Below are positions 58,630-64,000 of a stretch of DNA of 64,000 nucleotides, piece after piece. Source of the stretch: Mesocentrotus franciscanus (taxonomy: Eukaryota; Echinodermata; Echinoidea; Camarodonta; Strongylocentrotidae). Under the pieces are notes generated by a model. The model had not been told where the DNA came from. It did not search any database and saw only the letters and a list, made by a program, of their open reading frames with translations. Positions within the stretch are counted from its first letter, which is position 1. Each line of letters starts with the position of its first letter. The translations under genes and the position numbers were made by a program. The stretch lies in assembly GCA_037976565.1 (NCBI GenBank), contig CP137668.1:28127113-28191112 (forward strand). The letters run 5' to 3'.

Positions 58630-61312
58630 CATTTCCCATAGAAACATGTACAAAGGTACAAAATAATGATTAATAATTCTATGCATGTCATGCAGCCTTT
58701 TATTGTACTTTTCCACTACGAAGTACGGACTTTCAATCGTGTGATCGGCAGGTTGTCGGAATGTCCCTATTTCATCACACACCCCACTTTAAGTCGTCTA
58801 TCATCTTTCCAACGTGACATGACGTACGACTTGTCTACCCATCATGTAAAGATGGTGAAAAACATTGTCATTGGTCCCATCAATTTACTACTTGAGTTTT
58901 ATTGCTATCGTGACCTATCCTGTAACTACTCATGTCTTCATCACTTGACTGCTCCTTATAAAATGGAATATGGTATGAAAACAAGACAAAATGTAGTCTT
59001 TAAAGGAGCCGCATATGTTGTAGTCTGTTGTTAGTCAATGGAAATGAAGTCTACTCACTTCAGTATGTATTAAAACTGCAAGTCTTGAATGATTATTATA
59101 CGCGATGCTTTGGAAAACCTACATCCAGGTAGAACATATGGGACTACTGCTATCATAATTCAGACAGCGTCTGAAGAAAGACTAATGTTTTATGCTGTTG
59201 ATAGAGTAGAGACGTAAAATACCTGATGGAAAAATACACGATGGTTCTAAGTTCAGCAATGTAAGGTTCTTGGTCATAAATCTGGTTTCTTTTCTCCATT
59301 TGAAAGACCAATCTGCCTCTGTTTAAATGTAATGCTTAAAAAAACGTTTTCCGTTTAATTTTCTTATATTTCAATGATATGAATATGGTATGAAAAGTTC
59401 AGCCAAGTCGTTTGTCTTTTTTTCAGAGAATTCGGCTGTAGGTTACACCCAAAGAGCTACATGTATTATTTGTTATTTGAATACATTGTACTAACTCCGC
59501 TAATCTCTTCATTTTCCTCTTTCTTTCTTTCCTTTTCTCTTTCTCTCTCTCTCTTTCTCTCTTTCTCTTTTATTCATTTTCTCCCTCTTTTCTCTTTCTT
59601 CTTCTCCCTCTTTCTGATGTCAATCCTTTTTTTCTCTCTCTCTACTCAATTTTTTTACATCGTTACCATGAAGCATCATATTTGCCAACACGATTCAAAA
59701 TGGAAAAACCGCAATGGCCCTCCAAAAATGTCTCACTCTCCAAATAGTGATTTTTATTGCTGGCGTCACAACGTTACAAGACGAAGGTAACCATCACTAA
59801 TATCATATAAATTTGATTTGTCATCCATCATTGCCTGTTAAATGTGTAAACCTTTAGAGGGCTATCCTATTGTCAATAAAAGTATGTGTCGTTTATCTAC
59901 GCCAAAATGAATGTATGTCACCTAGTGCGTGGTCACTTGGATTGTTCAACACCTCCTCTGCGTTGTGGCTACGCATCAAAACAGATTTGTCATACCTACT
60001 CAAAATGCAAATCTATATGCTTTAGAAATGTTTCCCAAATAACGTATCTTGGCACTCGCCACTTTTGTCATTTTAATCAAACATATTGCTTTGGATCCAG
60101 TGTCACTGTTGATCTCGTGGAATACAGAATACAAAACTTTGTATACGGCTTGATACAGAAAACAGACGGCCGTTATATATTGGATCATTTATAAATTGTG
60201 CAAATCTTCGACAAACAAGCCTAATATTCGTCAGAAAAAGAATGGCCTCTGTTTCGCATTTACTTATTATTCTTAACACGCTAACAACATTTGCACAGAA
60301 TAGCGTCATGGTCATCGGATTTTCATATGGTACTTGGTAGGCCTACACAACTTATTCGTAGAAACGTTATTATATTTTCCCTTTTTTAGAATTACTAGAT
60401 TCATATATCTTTGAGTTGTACCATCATTCAGATCGCAGATAATTATTTCAAAAACAGCATGGATATTATCTATGATATCTTCAGAAAAATATTTTTATTT
60501 CAGACTTCTGAATTCTTAAACAGTTATGAAGCGGAAAACATGGTCAAAACTGATAAAATATAGTCGTGCGCGTGATTTAGAATGAACTTGTGTATAGGTT
60601 GTCAAAAATATAAGCAGTCAAAATTGTTTTCGTCATTTCTGTTGAAGGATAATTGTAATTTGGAATTTTCCACAAATCTTTGAAATTAGACTTTTCTTTA
60701 ATTTCGCTTCTATTGCACAATAATGGGATCGTGCGAATAGGCATGTTTTTCCATTTAGAGGTGATCGCATTAAACCTAAATTGTATAACGTTTAGGTTAC
60801 ACTCTGTGCAAAGGTTGCCACTCTCACACGTCATTTTTTCTCCAAGATACATTTTTTTCGACAAAAATCATGAACTATGAGTCTCGATGTCATAAATTTA
60901 CATCAGGGCGACAGGACGGTGTTGATTCGACACGATAACATTATAGTGAGCATGAATGGGGAACATGGTCAGGATGGGTGGCGGTTTTATGGGGGCGGTT
61001 TTATGGGGACTGAGGGAGCATACAACGCGGAGAATAGCCAGCCCAAAGGGATGCTTAGCCCATTCCATCACTTATCAGCGTAGGTCGAAAATAACAGTCA
61101 CAAGGATCACATAAATATGAATTAACAAATATGAATTAACAAACGTGAGAAGAAAGTTCAGTTATATTCATTGTGAAAATAATGAATAATGGAATAACCA
61201 TTTGATATTATAACAAACCAAAGTAAACTGTTACCATTACATTGACCTTTTTTCGCTCTATGTAACAATATCTATAGGAAGAAGGAAATACACTGAAGTG
61301 GACGAATTTTTT
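58630..61312. other. No gene recognised
   Basis: The 122-codon plus frame at 58666-59034 and the 102-codon plus frame at 59886-60194 are not simple repeats, but I recognise no domain, and neither has convincing splice sites. A C/T tract is at 59515-59640. Confidence 0.5.
59515..59640. repeat. (CTTT)n/(CT)n polypyrimidine tract
   Basis: CTTTCTTTCC and TCTCTCTCTCT blocks. The 109-codon plus frame over it is Phe/Ser/Leu low complexity. Confidence 0.85.
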
Positions 61313-61803
61313 TTAAAGACCCTATCCGATGAAAATACAACTTTGTATCAATGGAAAGCTGAATGAACATAGAATACAAATATAAAGAAGTTCAAAATAT
61401 TTTCCCTTTCAGTATTGCACAAAAGCGAATTAAAACCTTATTTTCCGCACCTCTCCAAATTACAGGTCAACAGGGGTCAAATTCGCAGTTACAGTGACGA
61501 CATAATATGTGCACCCGATCGGCTCGCCTACATAGGTGAGGCGATGAGCCGTGCTTAATTAATGCAAAGTCATTGTGAATATGCGTACTCAACATATGAT
61601 GATGTCATCAATTCGATAGCTAGTTTTTAGGTCGACAACTCCCGATTTTCAAAGCTTTAGATTTCGAGTTTTCAGAGAGCTGTTATTCGTCTGACAGGCA
61701 CTAAAGTAGCATATAATTGATATTATTGTAATCTATGGCTTGACAGCTTTCCTTTAATATATAATTCATCTATTTCATTTTTCACTTCCGACAGGGTCTT
61801 TAA
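61313..61803. mobile_element. TTAA-flanked MITE, TTAAAGACCCTRTC ends
   Basis: TTAAAGACCCTATCCGATGA at the left faces a right end whose reverse complement is TTAAAGACCCTGTCGGAAGT, followed in both by GAAAA or GTGAAAA and a T/A-rich start. TTAA bounds both sides, suggesting piggyBac-type insertion (inference). Inside is a small stem, CGGCTCGCCTAC...GTGAGGCGATGAGCCG (about 61520-61553). No transposase frame. Confidence 0.75.
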
Positions 61804-63009
61804 GGTAGTAAAAAGTCATAGGCTATTTCAATCTAATCCAGATAATTCATCCAGATTAATCCAGAAAATGAATTTCTCTCATATGTATTTTGCGTAACCA
61901 TTAAAGTGAAGCAAACTAAGTTGCGGTTCATTTAGAGATCATAAAGACTTCCATTTATTGAACAATGTGGAAAGGATACATGTTATTGTAAAACATACTG
62001 ACCCTGCCAACTTAATACGTGACTAGCCTTTCATTGTCACCATTAAATGTATATCTATGATTGTTCATGAATAGATTCTGCCTTTTAGGGCACACCCATG
62101 ATATGGGTACAACATGGATATCTAGCGGGGACATCGATACGATGAATCCATGATAAGATGTAGACATATCGATGGTTAGTGTTAGGAGAATACTTCTCAT
62201 TAGTTGTAGATGTGAATTCAATTTCCAATGCAACATAATCAATGAAAATGAATACAAACAAAAAAACACAAACCAGGCGATAATGATCGAAACATATCAA
62301 CATGCCAACATGTCACACAATCGCCAGCTCCTGACAAACTGGTACCCCCAGTGACCCCCTCTTCCAATACCGGCTTCTGAAATTTACATGGTTACCAAAC
62401 ATTGTTTATCCTTTCATCTCCCTGCATCTATACATCATAACGAGGGTCAAAGTAAAGTGTCTAACATTCTAATGGTTTCAAAACGCAGTAAATTAGGGGT
62501 CGATCTCGCTGCCCTACGATAAGGCACGTATGAACACCAATGGGGGCGCATGAAGATGCCTCGAGGGGTGCTGGGTACTACCCCTGTCAGGGAGCGGAGG
62601 AGGTTGGGCATCGCTAGAGGGGATGGGCGGGGTGATGCACCGACGCTACTTTCTATCGGAAACTTTGCACATTTTTATTTAAATTTCATATTTCACTTTA
62701 CTCACTAAATGGTAAAATAACGTGGGTGAATAGTTTTATATCTGAGTTACTTTGGATTTCATCACAGATGTGATATTCTTTCTTTTTTTTAATTAAAAGA
62801 GAGCATGTGGAACAGTTCGTATCTCCCTCACTACATCTGTTTTGGCCTCCATAGAGATATATTCCTGTCTCATTTAAAAACGTAGAAAAAATGTAATCTT
62901 GATACAATAAAGTCAACTCCTGCCTAAAAAATATAAAACGGACTATAAATGTATAAACCAGAAATTCGAGTATTGCGGATGCTAGATGGTTAGAACCACC
63001 TTATTTGTA
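61804..63009. other. No gene recognised
   Basis: AT-rich, with a C/G-richer patch at about 62500-62650. Frames of 60-85 codons have no motif. Confidence 0.5.
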
Positions 63010-63350
63010 GAGATTGGAGTAGCGAAAGGGTGAAAGAAAGAGAGAGGGGTAGATAGAGAAAGGGGAGAAATAGCGGTAGAGAGTGGGGAATGAATAGAGA
63101 AAGAAGATGTGAGATAGAGATAGAAAGAGGGGGAATAGAGATATGAAGAAAGAGAAAGAAGGGGGATACAGATAGAAAGAGAGAGAACACAGAAAGAGAG
63201 AGAGAGAGAGAGGGGGGGGAAGAAAAAAACTGTGAGATAGAAAGAGAGGTATGAAGAGAGAGAAAGAAGGGGGTATAGGGATAGAGAGAGACAGAGGGAA
63301 TGAGAACACAGAAAGAGAGATCAAGGGGGAGAGAGAGAGAACAAAAACTG
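63010..63350. repeat. (GA)n-rich purine tract with internal duplication
   Basis: About 340 bases of GAGA/GATAGA/GGGG sequence. AGAAAGAAGGGGG(A/T)ATA and GAGAACACAGAAAGAGAGA each occur twice about 120 bases apart, showing a local duplication (about 63140-63215 and 63260-63325). The 129-codon minus frame is Ser/Leu/Pro low complexity. Confidence 0.9.
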
Positions 63351-64000
63351 TCGGTGTGGACAGGGCTTCCGATAATTCAGTTGTCAACACGTCGCACGGA
63401 TGTTGAGGAGGGGGTTTTCACACCTCTACGAAAGAGGTAAACAAAAGCTTCTTTCTTTGCCTTCCATTAGCCGTGTACACATCAAACTCCGTCTGAAAGA
63501 AGGCCAACGGAATCTAGGACTTAGTTTTTTGATGTCATGATGTTAGCTGCTTTCAATTTAACATTAAAATGTGACTATCATTAAAGCCTGCATAAATAAT
63601 CAATATTTTGTAACGCGTTGTCACCCTTTAGCTGCGCAAAGAGTATGTGTTCACTATTACAAACAAGATGATAGACATGAACTAACAGGACATTAACAAA
63701 ATTTAATTATTGAAATGATTTTACCTATACAAATCGTATGAAAACATGATATAAATGTTTTATTTCCTTTAATCCACCTAAATCATCTTTTTTCACACGT
63801 CAGTCACGTTTTGTGAGACGTGGGAAGAATGTATGTTATTCATTTTTGGGACGGAGGCCATAATCGGCGTGGCTTTTCCTATACAATAAGTTGGGCTTAT
63901 TTAGAAAAATGTGAACATGTGGGATTGTATGTGGAAGGCATGGTTTTATCCGGGGCATAATCTATGTGTTGATTTAACATGTCATGAATGGTGAGCCCAT
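63351..64000. other. No gene recognised
   Basis: AT-rich sequence to the end of the window. I see no exon, RNA gene or repeat that I can support. Confidence 0.5.

Noticed and set aside
58666..59034. 122-codon plus-strand frame next to the LTR structure
   Set aside because: Considered as a further retrotransposon part, but no gag, protease or polymerase motif is visible.

Overview
This window looks like non-coding DNA from a metazoan nuclear genome, most likely a marine deuterostome invertebrate such as a sea urchin. That assignment is an inference. It rests on AT-rich sequence without long open frames, abundant (GA)n/(CT)n and trinucleotide microsatellites, tRNA-derived SINEs, many short inverted-repeat elements, and foldback elements with arms of short tandem repeats, as in the known sea-urchin TU elements. 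I found no complete protein-coding gene. The longest frames are microsatellite translations (poly-Ser, poly-Val, poly-Asp) or fall inside repeats. The one RNA gene I call with confidence is tRNA-Glu(CTC) at 46868-46939 (minus); a 3' fragment of the same tRNA lies at 50814-50868.

Layout. 1-6.5 kb: a TTAAAGGGG foldback element (1673), a 237-bp hAT-type MITE with a perfect 8-bp target duplication (2883-3119) and a cluster of hairpin elements (5074-6452). 7-10.1 kb: a decayed LINE reverse-transcriptase C-terminus (7541-7750, minus), a TTAA-flanked MITE (8591-9828) interrupted by a GTCCGG-rich foldback element (9042-9744), then an intact SINE with an 11-bp target duplication and a Pol III promoter resembling 7SL/Alu (9895-10092, minus). 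10-39 kb: microsatellites, SINE tails, further repeat-family copies, and two weak exon candidates (23656-23789 and 27551-27722). 39.8-46.7 kb: an uninterrupted copy of the 8.6-kb MITE, which acts as an empty site (39815-40352); a MITE with an internal tandem duplication (43658-44428); and an eight-copy degenerate satellite (44920-46720) interrupted by a 329-bp foldback element (45355-45683) with an 8-bp target duplication. 46.8-64 kb: the tRNA gene and its fragment, a TA-flanked MITE with 17-bp repeats (50970-51179), an LTR / partial gag / inverted-LTR structure (58016-58627) and a TTAA-flanked MITE (61313-61803).

The elements do not form a pathway. They record successive insertions, and several can be ordered because one interrupts another. 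The most unusual content is the pair of foldback elements built of self-complementary minisatellite, each supported by an internal control: an empty paralogous site for one, and restored satellite spacing for the other.
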